From NCBI GenBank assembly GCA_016214035.1, contig JACRPF010000014.1, positions 1-64,000 on the forward strand: a stretch of 64,000 nt of DNA, read 5' to 3'. How positions within the stretch are numbered: the first letter of the stretch is position 1; each line of letters starts with the position of its first letter. Below, piece after piece: positions 44,798 to 54,037 of the stretch. The position numbers and the translations under genes are program-made. This DNA is from Spirochaetota bacterium (GTDB lineage: Bacteria > Spirochaetota > Brachyspiria > Brachyspirales > JACRPF01). The notes under the pieces were generated by a model. It saw nothing but the letters and a program-made list of their open reading frames with translations, searched no databases and had not been told where the DNA came from.

Positions 44798-45976
44798 TTA
44801 ATTGAGTTTGATGATGACATCGACGCGGCGGTTTTTCTGGCGTCCTTCCGCAGTCGCGTTGTCGGCGATGGGACTGTCTTTTCCGTAGCCGCGGAATGAC
44901 ATTTTATCGGTACCGAGTTCTTTTTTCAGCGCCTGCGCCACGGTCTTCGCGCGGCTTTCGGATAATGTTTTATTGTACGATGAACTGCCCACATTGTCCG
45001 TATATCCCTCAACGATGATTTCGCGGTCGGGATACCGCTCGGAGATGACTTTCATTATCGCATCAAGCGCATTTTTGGAATCGGGACGGAGCTTGTCGGA
45101 ATCGAAGTCGAAAAGAAGTTCTCCCATGCGAAGCACGAGACCCCGTTCGTTCGTGTCAACGGTGACGCCGCTGTTTTTGGGGAGCGACTTTTCAACCGCG
45201 GCCCGGTCGTCCATTTTCGTGGTGTCGTTCACCGGGTCGTAGATGCGGTAGGTGCTGTAGATGTTGAATCGATATTCCTCGCTGTTGTAACCGCGCCGGT
45301 TGTCGCCCTGCACGATGAGGAGGCGATACTGTTCGTTCGCGTCGATGGGTATGTTGCGGTCGAGGTCCCATCGCTGTGCGGTGTAATCGATGCCGTAAAG
45401 CTTTGCCGGATACGCCGGTCCGAGACGCTTTGCGGCAACGTCCTTGTCGATGACATAGGTATAATTGATGATGCCGATATTCGTAGTGTCTTCTTTCGTC
45501 ACACCGGCGAAGAAATAATCAACACCCACCTGCATATTGATGAACGGACGGAGGATTATGTCCTCGCCGCGCGCTTCCCATTTTGAACCGACCGGAACAT
45601 CACCGTCGGGAAACGACGGCATGTGACGCACGTTGGGCATCACATATTGCTTCGGTACGGTGAACTCGCCGTTTCTGGCGATATGAAAATCCGAATAGAA
45701 CCGTTCTTCAAGCGAAAAGACCGACAATCCTTCCTGCCGCTTGAATGTTGAAAACGCGCCCTTGAAGCGTCCGCCGTTCGTAGTCTTTTCATAACAGGTG
45801 AGGTCGACGATATTGCGTTCCTGATATCGTTTGATGAAGCGCGAGTCCTGATAGTATTCCACGTCGGCAGTCTTCACCACTTCAAGACGTTTTCCCTGCG
45901 GTATATCCCATGAAAGTGTGTAGCCATGGAGCAGAGATGACCAGCAGATAGCGAAGATGACGGCGATATTTTTCAT
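44798..45976 (-). CDS. OmpA-family envelope protein
   Basis: 392 residues from the ATG at 45976, which begins a typical signal peptide (MKNIAVIFAICWSSLLHG); the longer frame from 46090 does not. Residues 20-270 are a beta-rich exported region of unknown type. Residues about 275-392 are an OmpA peptidoglycan-binding domain (LLFDFDSDKLRPDSKNALD; VEGYTDNVGSSSYNKTLSESRAKTVAQAL; QKNRRVDVIIKL) that tethers the envelope to diaminopimelate peptidoglycan. There is no ribosome site, and the promoter places the transcript start on the ATG itself. The downstream glycosidase is coupled by an 11-base gap. Confidence 0.88.
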   Translation of the reverse strand: MKNIAVIFAICWSSLLHGYTLSWDIPQGKRLEVVKTADVEYYQDSRFIKRYQERNIVDLTCYEKTTNGGRFKGAFSTFKRQEGLSVFSLEERFYSDFHIARNGEFTVPKQYVMPNVRHMPSFPDGDVPVGSKWEARGEDIILRPFINMQVGVDYFFAGVTKEDTTNIGIINYTYVIDKDVAAKRLGPAYPAKLYGIDYTAQRWDLDRNIPIDANEQYRLLIVQGDNRRGYNSEEYRFNIYSTYRIYDPVNDTTKMDDRAAVEKSLPKNSGVTVDTNERGLVLRMGELLFDFDSDKLRPDSKNALDAIMKVISERYPDREIIVEGYTDNVGSSSYNKTLSESRAKTVAQALKKELGTDKMSFRGYGKDSPIADNATAEGRQKNRRVDVIIKLN

Positions 45977-45982
45977 ATATCG

Positions 45983-46010
45983 ATAGTATAACGCGGAAAC
46001 AAAAATGCAA
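45983..46010 (-). promoter_or_regulatory. Promoter of ompA-like gene giving a leaderless mRNA
   Basis: On the minus strand, TTGCAT (46005-46010), 16-bp spacer, TACTAT (45983-45988). Counting 7 bases from the -10 gives 45976, the A of the start codon. Confidence 0.65.
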
Positions 46011-46116
46011 GAGCAGTGTCGCGTATGATGTGCCGGATGTCTAAATTCCATTTTCGCCTTGCTTTTTAGCAATTTTAAGATATCGTTCAAATATTACAAA
46101 TACTCCGGGAGGAACC

Positions 46117-47397
46117 GTGCGATACTGTTTTTTTCTTTTGCTGATAGGCGTAACTACGGCATTTGCGGCCGTTCAAAATACAAAACCGGCGGTAACGAAT
46201 AGCGCATCGCAGAACACAAATCGTACAGCGACGAATACGGTGATAACGAATACGGCGACAGCAAAAACGACTGCTGCCGATAAACCCGCGGTGATGCAGC
46301 CGGTGAGCATCAGCAATAACGTCTCAACAAGTAACGAGGCCGTGACGGTGAAGAGCGCGGCAGCTCCGGCTGCTCCTGTTGCCGCTGAATCAAAAGAAGA
46401 GACCGCGTATGAGTTTTTTACACGAACGCTCACCTATGGTACACCCTCACAGATCAAAGATGCTGTCGAGCGGACGAAGAAGAGTAAGAATGCCCGGGAG
46501 ATGGCATACATTGCGTCGCATTTTGCCGAAGAGCGGCGGAAGGCGGTTAAGCTTACAACGATATCGTTTTTCAAGACTATTATTGATAACAATGCGAAAG
46601 CGGTGCTCCGGGTAGCGGTTAAGGACGAGGATGAAGCGGTGAAGCGAGAGGCCTTTTCAATGCTGGCATATTATCCTGATAAGGAATTCGAACCGAATCT
46701 GATTGAAGGCCTGAAGAGCAAGGATGTGACCACGGTAGACGGATGCATCAAGGCGCTCGGCGAGATAAAGTCGGAGCTGGCGGTGAGCAATCTCATTGCC
46801 ATGTACACCAACGGCGTCATCAAGGATTCAACCCGCGGCGAGATAATTCACTCGCTTGGCGTGCTGAAGGCAAAGGAGGGCGAAACGTTTATCCGCGCCG
46901 CCGCTTCGGATATCGGTGAAGGTGCGTTTCTCCGGTATCAGGCCATCGTCGCGTTAGGCGCATTCCCCTCAAAAGAGAACTTTACGCTCCTGCGGGAAAT
47001 TCTCGCGGAGGAATCACCCGAGCTTTCGGCGCGCGTCATCTATGTGCTGCCGTCATTCGCCGCGTTCACCGATGTACGCCGCGAGATCATGGATGCCGCC
47101 AAGAGCGACGCAGAAAAGGTGCGTATGTATGCGGTCACCGCGCTCAAGAATTATAAAGACGATGACGTGAAAAAGCTTTTGATCTACCGCATTGTCAGCG
47201 ATAATGCGCCGGATGTCATCTATGAGGCGGTCGAGAGTCTTTCCGCGTTCAGCGACGGACCGGGGACACGCGCGTCGGAAAGCGTGATAGAAACGCTCAA
47301 GAATGTCACACGCGCAGGATATGCGGCGAAGATTAAAAAACGCGCGAAGGAAATCCTTGCCGAGCGCGGTGTTGAGACTGACGAGAAAAAGAAATAA
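46117..47397 (+). CDS. Exported HEAT-repeat protein
   Basis: 426 residues beginning with a GTG that has GGGAGG 4 bases upstream. A signal peptide (MRYCFFLLLIGVTTAFA) is followed by a low-complexity Thr/Asn/Ala-rich linker (about 20-92) and then paired helices of HEAT type (about 105-415), such as VKDEDEAVKREAFSMLAYY, TTVDGCIKALGEI and FLRYQAIVALGAFPSKENF. HEAT arrays form curved interaction surfaces. The flexible linker could span from the membrane to the repeats. The AraC gene begins at the base after its stop, so they share an mRNA. No specific function. Confidence 0.8.
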   Translation: MRYCFFLLLIGVTTAFAAVQNTKPAVTNSASQNTNRTATNTVITNTATAKTTAADKPAVMQPVSISNNVSTSNEAVTVKSAAAPAAPVAAESKEETAYEFFTRTLTYGTPSQIKDAVERTKKSKNAREMAYIASHFAEERRKAVKLTTISFFKTIIDNNAKAVLRVAVKDEDEAVKREAFSMLAYYPDKEFEPNLIEGLKSKDVTTVDGCIKALGEIKSELAVSNLIAMYTNGVIKDSTRGEIIHSLGVLKAKEGETFIRAAASDIGEGAFLRYQAIVALGAFPSKENFTLLREILAEESPELSARVIYVLPSFAAFTDVRREIMDAAKSDAEKVRMYAVTALKNYKDDDVKKLLIYRIVSDNAPDVIYEAVESLSAFSDGPGTRASESVIETLKNVTRAGYAAKIKKRAKEILAERGVETDEKKK

Positions 47398-48204
47398 ATG
47401 CGCACGCTCGACAAGCAAGAAGGATATTTTCATACGGTTTCGAGCGACGACCGTCGATTCGGTATCTGGGTGAACATCGCCGGGCATTATACGACGCATA
47501 AACATCGCGTCATGGGCCGCACGATGGATGATTACCAGCTCCTGTACTGCGTGAAGGGAAAAGGCAAGGTCTCCATGGGAACATCCACCTGGGAGATACA
47601 GCCGGGCGACCTGTTCATCGTCGTGCCGAACATACCGCATACCTATTATTGCGATCCCGACGAGGGATGGGAAGTATGGTGGGTTCATTTTCAAGGACCG
47701 TATGCGAAACAGCTTATGGATTTTGCGCATGTGAGCCTGTCGCGGTTTGTGTTCAAGCTCGGGGTGAGTAAGAAACTGATCGGCGATCTGTCGGCCATCA
47801 TGCGGCTCATCAAGACAAAGGACTACGGCAGCGCGCTCAGCGCCTCATCGAAGCTGATATCGATCTTTGTGGAGATCAAGAAGACCGCGTTTTACCGGGA
47901 ACTTCCCGGTGCGATGCTTTTAAGCGAGGCGGATTACGAGGTGTCCAGTGTGGACGCGCTCGCGAAGAAAGCGGGATACTCAAAATATCATTTTATACGA
48001 AAGTTCAAACGCATGACGGGGCTGTCGCCCTGGCATCACATCCTTCTCATGCGCATCAGCAGAGCAAAAGAAATGCTCATCAGCGGATTGTCGGTGAAGG
48101 AAACAGCGCATACGCTCGGTTTCCGCGACCCGAATTATTTTTCTCGCGTCTTCAGGAAAAAAACCGGACTGTCGCCGCTCGATTTCCGTACAAAACATCA
48201 ATAG
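47398..48204 (+). CDS. AraC-family regulator with cupin sensor
   Basis: 268 residues. The N-terminal cupin (about 15-105) contains MDDYQLLYCVKGKGKVSMG and the sugar-sensor-type run PGDLFIVVPNIPHTYYCDP. The C-terminal double helix-turn-helix (about 168-267) reads ALAKKAGYSKYHFIRKFKRMTGLSPWHHILLMR and ETAHTLGFRDPNYFSRVFRKKTGLSPLDFR. Proteins of this plan usually respond to sugars (as with RhaS, MelR and AraC). Its ATG follows the HEAT stop with no gap. Target genes are unknown; the next gene has a separate promoter. Confidence 0.92.
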   Translation: MRTLDKQEGYFHTVSSDDRRFGIWVNIAGHYTTHKHRVMGRTMDDYQLLYCVKGKGKVSMGTSTWEIQPGDLFIVVPNIPHTYYCDPDEGWEVWWVHFQGPYAKQLMDFAHVSLSRFVFKLGVSKKLIGDLSAIMRLIKTKDYGSALSASSKLISIFVEIKKTAFYRELPGAMLLSEADYEVSSVDALAKKAGYSKYHFIRKFKRMTGLSPWHHILLMRISRAKEMLISGLSVKETAHTLGFRDPNYFSRVFRKKTGLSPLDFRTKHQ

Positions 48205-48230
48205 AGTCCGGCAGAAAGACTATTCCGTGA

Positions 48231-48258
48231 TTGACATTTATGCGGAATACTGTAATCT
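48231..48258 (+). promoter_or_regulatory. Promoter of the giant barrel/FlgD-Ig/OmpA gene
   Basis: Perfect -35 TTGACA (48231-48236), 16-bp spacer, -10 TAATCT (48253-48258). The predicted start near 48265 gives a leader of about 52 bases ending in TGGAG. Confidence 0.55.
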
Positions 48259-48316
48259 TATTGCACGCAGCATATGCATGGGAAACGAATTCCCGGCGTT
48301 ATACATGGAGCTTATT

Positions 48317-51300
48317 ATGGTAAGAAAAACAACGGCAATAATCGTTTTCGTAGTGACTGCGCTCATCGCAGAGGCGGCTACAATGCTCCCCGGTTCGCAG
48401 CTTCTGTATCTCGGCCAGGGTGCGAACGGTCTCGCGCTCGGCGGTAACGGTATAACCCAGTTCGGGAACATCGAAGGGATATTCTATAACCCGGCGGTCG
48501 CGGGCGACATACGGCGTGTAAGCGCAACGCTTTCGGGCGGATCGTCGGGCATTGCGGCCGGTAATCATCAATACTGGTTCGGCGGTGTGTCGCTGCCGAC
48601 CCGCTTCGGTGTATGGAGCGGTGGAGCAACGCTCCTTACGAGTCCGGAGTCTTCATCGCTCTCGAATGTGAACATCGGCACGGTCATCGGCCTTAATGCT
48701 GCGCTCTCCAAACGCATCAATGATTTTGTGTTTCTCGGTTTCGGCCTGCGCGGTTATTTCGGCATGGAAAAGACACTTGGTAATGATTTCGGCATCAATG
48801 CCGATATCGGCGTTTATTTCAAGACATTCCCGAATCTTGAGGATATATCATTCACGGCATCCAGCAATACAAATAATGCAGCCAACACGAACGCCGTGAA
48901 ACAGAAAGGTTTGGGACTCTATGATTTCGCCGCAGGCATCGCATTGCGCAATATCTTTGTGTTTAAAACGTTGTCCTACGGCACGAATTACCTCGGATCA
49001 GAGCCGGTGAATGTGGGGCTCGGCGCTTCGGTGAAGCTGCTGAAGATCGACTGGTTCAAACTCGGTTTGCTCGGCGATATAACCATGCCTATCTATCCGT
49101 TCAATGTGAACGGGAATCTCGGTATGGAACTTTCATTCTTCGATGTGATATTTCTACGCGGCGGACTTCTGCTTACCGCCACCAATTTCGGTCTGCCGTA
49201 TACCGGTTTCTGGACCGGCGGTCTCGGTTTTTCTTTCAAACGCACACCCATTTTCGGCAGCGACATCAAACTTGATTTCGCCGTTGTTCCGCAGTCGTAC
49301 GTGACAGGCGGAACGAGCCAGGATTACGGCATCTTCGGTACGCTCGGCGTGGGCTTCGGCTATTATGACGATGTGCCGCCGAAGATAGAATTCGCCACCA
49401 GCAACACTTATTTCTCGCCGAACTTCGACGGCTCTCAGGATACCGTGAGCATTGTGCTCGGTATCAAAGACAATGAAATGGTCAACGGCTGGATGGTGGC
49501 GGTAAAGGATGAAAAGGGCGAGGTTATCAAGGAATTTGTAAGCCAGGACAAACTGAAGGAAAGCCTCACGGCGATGAAATTCTTCGAGCGCATCGCCGGT
49601 GAAGAACAGGAAGTTATCATACCGAAATCGGTAGAGTGGGACGGTATCGACAAAAACGGAAAACAGGTGAAGGACGGGACATATACCTACACGGTGTCCG
49701 CATGGGATAAGAATAACAATACGAACACGAGCAGGGATACGCAGATTTTCATCGACCGTGTATTCCCCGAGGTGAAGCTTGCGGCGGAACCGGAACTGAT
49801 TTTCTCTCCGAACGGTGACGGCAATAAGGATATATTTGCCGTATCGAACACGGTGAAGATGAAGCAGGGTGATGTGGCCACCGGACGTATCGTGAATGAT
49901 AAGGGAGAGACGATACGCACTTTCGTGTATTCGAACGCCATGCCGGCGCTTACCGAATGGGACGGCAAAATGGATAATGGCGCCGATGCGCCGGAAGGCG
50001 CTTACGGTTATAAAGTAGAAGTAAAGAATCTCGCCGGCAATAATTTAAAGAATGAGATAAAGATGTTCCGGCTGGTCCGCCGTATCGAGACAGTGAGTGT
50101 TTCATCGGACCTCGCCGATTTCTCGCCGAACAGCGACGGCACGATGGATACCGTTCGTATCGGCGTGAATGCTTCATCGACAACCGATCTTGCGCAATGG
50201 CGTCTGGATATACTCGACAAGAAAGGCGTGCTGCGCAAACAGTTCAAGGGTACATCGGATCTGCCCGAGTCTCTCATCTGGGACGGTTCGGGAAATGACG
50301 GCAAAACGCTTCCCGACGGTGAATATCGTTATGCGGCGGCGTTGCGCTATACGAGCGGCAACCGGCCTGAAAGTGCAACCAACAGCATTGTGATAGATAC
50401 CACCGCGCCGACGGTGCGCGTGAAGGCGTCAAGCCGCGCCTTCGGCGGCGAGACAAAATCGACGATCACGTTCGCGAACGACTATGATCCCACGACGACG
50501 AAAAGCAACGATACGTTTGAATTCTCGGTCAGAAACGATAAGGGCACGGTAGTGTTCCTGAAGGACGAGACGGTCGCCTCGTTCCCCGCGGAGATCACCT
50601 GGAACGGGTTTTTCAGCAACAATAGCTCAATGGAACGCGTGCCGGACGGTATGTATGTCTATTCCGTACGGAGCAAGGATCCGGTGGGGAATTCAAAGAC
50701 AATTATGATCGAAAATATATCGCTCGATACCGGCAAGAAAAAAGTCGAGATCGATAATGACACGGGGACGTTCTCTCCGAACCGTGACGGGAAAAAAGAT
50801 ACGATCAATTTTATTCTGCGTGTTTCAGACACACAGACCGTCGCATCCTGGGCGATCGAGATCGTCGATGCGGCAAAAACACCGGTATACAGCATCACCG
50901 GCGGCAAAGAACTTCACTTCGGCTATGAGTGGGACGGACGCGACGCGAACGGCAAGCTTGTTGCCGACGGTCAGTTTCGCTACCGGCTCACGGTAAACTA
51001 CAGTGCGGGACAGGTTGAACGTTCGCTCGTGAAATCGTTCTTCGTCGACACAAAACCGCCTGCTGTCGCGGTCGCAATCAATGACAAGGTATTCTCCCCC
51101 AACGGCGACGGCAAAAAAGAAACGCTGACGATAGAACATACGATGACATCTCCGGCGTTGTCTCCCGAACGTTTTGAAGGTGTCGTAAAGGATACCGCCG
51201 GGCGCGCGGTGCGCCGCTTTTCGTTTAAAGGTGTTCCTCCGGCATCGTTCTCATGGGACGGCCGCGACCAGAGCGGCACGGTTGCGAAGCAGGGCGTGTA

Positions 51301-52438
51301 TTCGTATGAATTGTCTGCCGAAGACGACGGAGAGAATACTACGAATATCGTGATACCCGGCATACGTGTAGTCACCGATTTCGAGAAACTGACAGTCGCG
51401 GCGGGCGGCGGACGCTTTTCACCCAACGGCGACGGCGTTCTCGATACGATAAAAATAACGTCATCAGCGACATCGCTTGAGGGCATGACGGCATGGAAGA
51501 TGATAATCAGCGACAGCGCAAAGAAAACGGTCCAGGCGCTCAAGGGCACCCGCGCCGATTTTCCGAAAGAGACGGAATGGAACGGCAAGGATGCCGAAGG
51601 CCGCATGGTTGCCGATGGAACGTATACGGTAACGCTCGCGGTTCGCTATGACAGCGGCAATGAGATTGAATCATCCATAAACATCGTGGCCGACCTGACG
51701 GCGCCGGTGGTGAAGCTTACCGTTCACCCGAAGGTGTTCTCACCTGACGGCGACGGCGACAATGACCGGCTGTTTCTTAATTTCGATATCGATGACCCGA
51801 GCGGCGTTGCCGCGTGGCAGGCCGATATTTATCAGGTTGTTGACGGCGTTGTGGGGACCAATGCGTTCAAGACATTCAAGGGTACCGGAGCGCTGAAAGA
51901 GCTCATGCAGTGGGACGGGTACGGTAACGACGCCCCCGCGGGCACCAAGGACGATAAATACCTCGCTGAATCGGCATCGGATTATGCGGTGGTCGTTCGT
52001 GTGGCGGATACGCTCGGCAACACGGCGGTCATGCGCCCGGTACCGTTCTATGTGGATATTCTCGTCATTCCCACGCCATACGGGTACAAGATACGCATCA
52101 GCTCCATACAGTTCGATGTGGACAAGTGGGACATCAAATCGAAGTATGAGCCGATACTCACGCGTCTTGCGCAGATCCTCAATAAGTTCAAGCAGCATAA
52201 GGTGCGCATCGAAGGACACACCGATATGACAGGCCCGCATGAGCACAATATCGAACTTTCAAAGAAGCGGGCGGGCAGCGTGTTCAACTATCTCGTCGAA
52301 CGCGGTCTTGCCGCCGAACGTTTCACCGTCGAGGGTCTCGGAAAGACCCGCCCGGTGTTCGAGGAAAAGGCGGACGATCCGAACCTTACCGACAACCGCG
52401 CGCGAAATCGGCGCGTTGAGTTCTATCTGCAGAAATAA
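48317..52438 (+). CDS. Giant PorV-like barrel / FlgD-Ig repeat / OmpA fusion
   Basis: 1373 residues from the ATG at 48317 (TGGAG 6 bases upstream). A signal peptide (about 1-21) leads into a PorV/UPF0164-like barrel to about 355, with GQGANGLALGGNGIT and IEGIFYNPAVAGD. Eight Ig-like FlgD-type modules of about 100-115 residues follow. Seven carry the F-S-P-(N/D)-x-DG-x-x-(D/E) signature (for example VFSPNGDGKKETL) and each ends with a W-(D/N)-G-x-(D/N)-x-x-G-x-x-(V/L)-x-(D/E)-G-x-Y turn; one, near 50430-50700, has lost the first motif. Residues about 1255-1373 are an OmpA domain. The layout suggests one protein linking outer membrane, periplasm or surface, and peptidoglycan. Confidence 0.85.
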   Translation: MVRKTTAIIVFVVTALIAEAATMLPGSQLLYLGQGANGLALGGNGITQFGNIEGIFYNPAVAGDIRRVSATLSGGSSGIAAGNHQYWFGGVSLPTRFGVWSGGATLLTSPESSSLSNVNIGTVIGLNAALSKRINDFVFLGFGLRGYFGMEKTLGNDFGINADIGVYFKTFPNLEDISFTASSNTNNAANTNAVKQKGLGLYDFAAGIALRNIFVFKTLSYGTNYLGSEPVNVGLGASVKLLKIDWFKLGLLGDITMPIYPFNVNGNLGMELSFFDVIFLRGGLLLTATNFGLPYTGFWTGGLGFSFKRTPIFGSDIKLDFAVVPQSYVTGGTSQDYGIFGTLGVGFGYYDDVPPKIEFATSNTYFSPNFDGSQDTVSIVLGIKDNEMVNGWMVAVKDEKGEVIKEFVSQDKLKESLTAMKFFERIAGEEQEVIIPKSVEWDGIDKNGKQVKDGTYTYTVSAWDKNNNTNTSRDTQIFIDRVFPEVKLAAEPELIFSPNGDGNKDIFAVSNTVKMKQGDVATGRIVNDKGETIRTFVYSNAMPALTEWDGKMDNGADAPEGAYGYKVEVKNLAGNNLKNEIKMFRLVRRIETVSVSSDLADFSPNSDGTMDTVRIGVNASSTTDLAQWRLDILDKKGVLRKQFKGTSDLPESLIWDGSGNDGKTLPDGEYRYAAALRYTSGNRPESATNSIVIDTTAPTVRVKASSRAFGGETKSTITFANDYDPTTTKSNDTFEFSVRNDKGTVVFLKDETVASFPAEITWNGFFSNNSSMERVPDGMYVYSVRSKDPVGNSKTIMIENISLDTGKKKVEIDNDTGTFSPNRDGKKDTINFILRVSDTQTVASWAIEIVDAAKTPVYSITGGKELHFGYEWDGRDANGKLVADGQFRYRLTVNYSAGQVERSLVKSFFVDTKPPAVAVAINDKVFSPNGDGKKETLTIEHTMTSPALSPERFEGVVKDTAGRAVRRFSFKGVPPASFSWDGRDQSGTVAKQGVYSYELSAEDDGENTTNIVIPGIRVVTDFEKLTVAAGGGRFSPNGDGVLDTIKITSSATSLEGMTAWKMIISDSAKKTVQALKGTRADFPKETEWNGKDAEGRMVADGTYTVTLAVRYDSGNEIESSINIVADLTAPVVKLTVHPKVFSPDGDGDNDRLFLNFDIDDPSGVAAWQADIYQVVDGVVGTNAFKTFKGTGALKELMQWDGYGNDAPAGTKDDKYLAESASDYAVVVRVADTLGNTAVMRPVPFYVDILVIPTPYGYKIRISSIQFDVDKWDIKSKYEPILTRLAQILNKFKQHKVRIEGHTDMTGPHEHNIELSKKRAGSVFNYLVERGLAAERFTVEGLGKTRPVFEEKADDPNLTDNRARNRRVEFYLQK
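49390..52060 (+). repeat. Eight tandem FlgD-type Ig modules within the fusion gene
   Basis: Module starts are marked by FSPN/D-DG codons near 49412, 49801, 50120, 50770, 51097, 51417 and 51738, with a degenerate module near 50430. Spacing is about 315-390 bases. Nucleotide identity between modules is low, so they are old duplications kept by selection. Confidence 0.75.
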
Positions 52439-52447
52439 GGCGCATTG

Positions 52448-53146
52448 ATGAAGAAAAGATACGGTTGTCTCATTATCTTGCTGGTTGCTGTCGTCGCGGC
52501 TTGTATAGCAGGGCTTTCGGTCACCGGAGGATTTCGTTTCAGCACCATCACGAATTTCGGCGCTGCACAGTATGTGCAGAATATCATGCATTTCCATAAG
52601 CCGCGATACTATCGCGCGTTACAGGATATTGAAGCGCGGAAAAGCATCGGCAGGATAGCCGCGGACGAGGAATGCCTATTCACGCTCAAAGCACGCCGGA
52701 TATTCATATGTGAAGGATATGTCAAGCGTAATGAGGTTACGTGGATAGCGATTACCGTGTTTCGCGGCATGGATGCGGTTCATGCGTATATCATGGTGCC
52801 TGAAAGTGAAGCGGTTCTGTTCGGCGAGAAGGTGAACAGCGCGTACATAGAACGGCTGCCGGCGGATTATCTGAGGTCATTCGATGCTATTTACCGGAAA
52901 GAATATGAAGACGCGCTCATGGCGAAGGTCAGGGTCATAGTCCCGGCGGATAATCTCGGCCGTCAGAAGGCGCGTGAGAACCGGGCGCTTGCTGTCGTTC
53001 CGGACCTGCGCGGCACGGTGTCATTTTACGAAAAAAAAGATGCCGCGCTCGTCAAGCGCATCCATGGTTTTTATCTCGGTGAACGGTATACGCAGGTACG
53101 TCTCACCCAGATTGACGATGGTTTTACCCTTGAGCCCGGTTTTTAG
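52448..53146 (+). CDS. Single-pass membrane-anchored hypothetical protein
   Basis: 232 residues from the ATG at 52448. A hydrophobic N-terminus (CLIILLVAVVAACIAGLSV, about 6-26) acts as a signal anchor. The rest is soluble and mixed alpha/beta, with DEECLFTLKARRIFICEGYVKRNEVTWIAITVFRGMD and a C-terminal VRLTQIDDGFTLEPGF. I do not recognise a family. It starts 9 bases after the giant fusion gene and is followed 10 bases later by a lipoprotein-like gene, so the three form an operon and probably act together in the envelope. Confidence 0.6.
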   Translation: MKKRYGCLIILLVAVVAACIAGLSVTGGFRFSTITNFGAAQYVQNIMHFHKPRYYRALQDIEARKSIGRIAADEECLFTLKARRIFICEGYVKRNEVTWIAITVFRGMDAVHAYIMVPESEAVLFGEKVNSAYIERLPADYLRSFDAIYRKEYEDALMAKVRVIVPADNLGRQKARENRALAVVPDLRGTVSFYEKKDAALVKRIHGFYLGERYTQVRLTQIDDGFTLEPGF

Positions 53147-53156
53147 GAGATCCGCT

Positions 53157-54008
53157 TTGCTTCGTATTTTGCAGAGGTACTGCTGGTTTTTCCTATGCGC
53201 ACTTGCGTCCCTGTCATGTGCCCTGCCGTCGGCAAACTATCTCAAAAAAAACACGCCGGTGTTCAAGGTGCGCGAGGTGAAGCTTACGCACGTAACGCCG
53301 GTAATGCTCACCTTCACAATGTCGGTGTCACTGAGCAACCGCTACTCGTTCGATATTCCGTTCACGGCGCTGTCTGCCGACCTGTACACGATGAACAACG
53401 AGCTCTTGTGCACCACACGTGTAACCAATGCAGTGCTGATTCCCGCCGGACAGGAGCTTGTCTTGCCGGCCATAATTGACGTGGAGAATGCGTCGCTCAT
53501 CGCCATGGTGAAGGATCTGCTGCGTGCGTCACGGATAAAACTGACGGCTCGCGGTGAGGCGGTCGTTGGAGTCGAGGGCGTTCAGGTGCCGTTGCCGTTT
53601 TTCCACACATTCTCCTTCGCAGTGCCGATGCCGCCGCGTGTCAAGGTACTTGCCATCGGTATCGATGAGTTCAATCCAGTCAGTCAGCGTCTTTCATTGC
53701 AGGCAATGCTTGCGGTTGAGCGCGGCGGCACCAATTCGGCTATACGTTCGCTGTCATATACGCTCACGCTGAACGGCATGAAGGTGCTTGCAGCCGACGA
53801 CAGGAATGTGCGCTGTGTACGGCGCGATGATACGACCGACACGGTGGAACTGATGATGCATGTCGACGCGGCGGCGGTCAAAGAGATACTGCGCGGTTTC
53901 CTGCGAGACAGGAGATTGTCCTATCAGTTCGCGCTGACAGTGGTCTCTGCAGACCCGTCGGGTGTTGAACAGACGGTGCCGTATCTGTTCGAAGGCCAGA
54001 CGAAGTAG
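53157..54008 (+). CDS. Putative lipoprotein with LEA_2/WHy-type domains
   Basis: 283 residues from a TTG at 53157 that has AGGAG 7 bases upstream, overlapping the previous stop; a longer open frame from 52974 overlaps the upstream gene and is rejected. The N-terminus (LLRILQRYCWFFLCALASLSC) looks like a lipoprotein signal of the relaxed spirochaete type (SLSC). The body resembles a LEA_2/WHy beta-sandwich (KVREVKLTHVTPVMLTFTMSVSLSNRYSFDIPFTALSADLY, about 37-78, and PAGQELVLPAIIDV), with a probable second copy in the C-terminal half. The role is unknown. Third gene of the fusion-protein operon. Confidence 0.65.
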   Translation: MLRILQRYCWFFLCALASLSCALPSANYLKKNTPVFKVREVKLTHVTPVMLTFTMSVSLSNRYSFDIPFTALSADLYTMNNELLCTTRVTNAVLIPAGQELVLPAIIDVENASLIAMVKDLLRASRIKLTARGEAVVGVEGVQVPLPFFHTFSFAVPMPPRVKVLAIGIDEFNPVSQRLSLQAMLAVERGGTNSAIRSLSYTLTLNGMKVLAADDRNVRCVRRDDTTDTVELMMHVDAAAVKEILRGFLRDRRLSYQFALTVVSADPSGVEQTVPYLFEGQTK

Positions 54009-54037
54009 TATTTAATTTTTCCGAAGGATGCCGGGCT

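Noticed and set aside
52974-53156. N-terminal extension of the LEA_2-like lipoprotein
   Set aside because: It overlaps the upstream gene in another frame, whereas a TTG with AGGAG at the right distance begins a lipoprotein signal at 53157.
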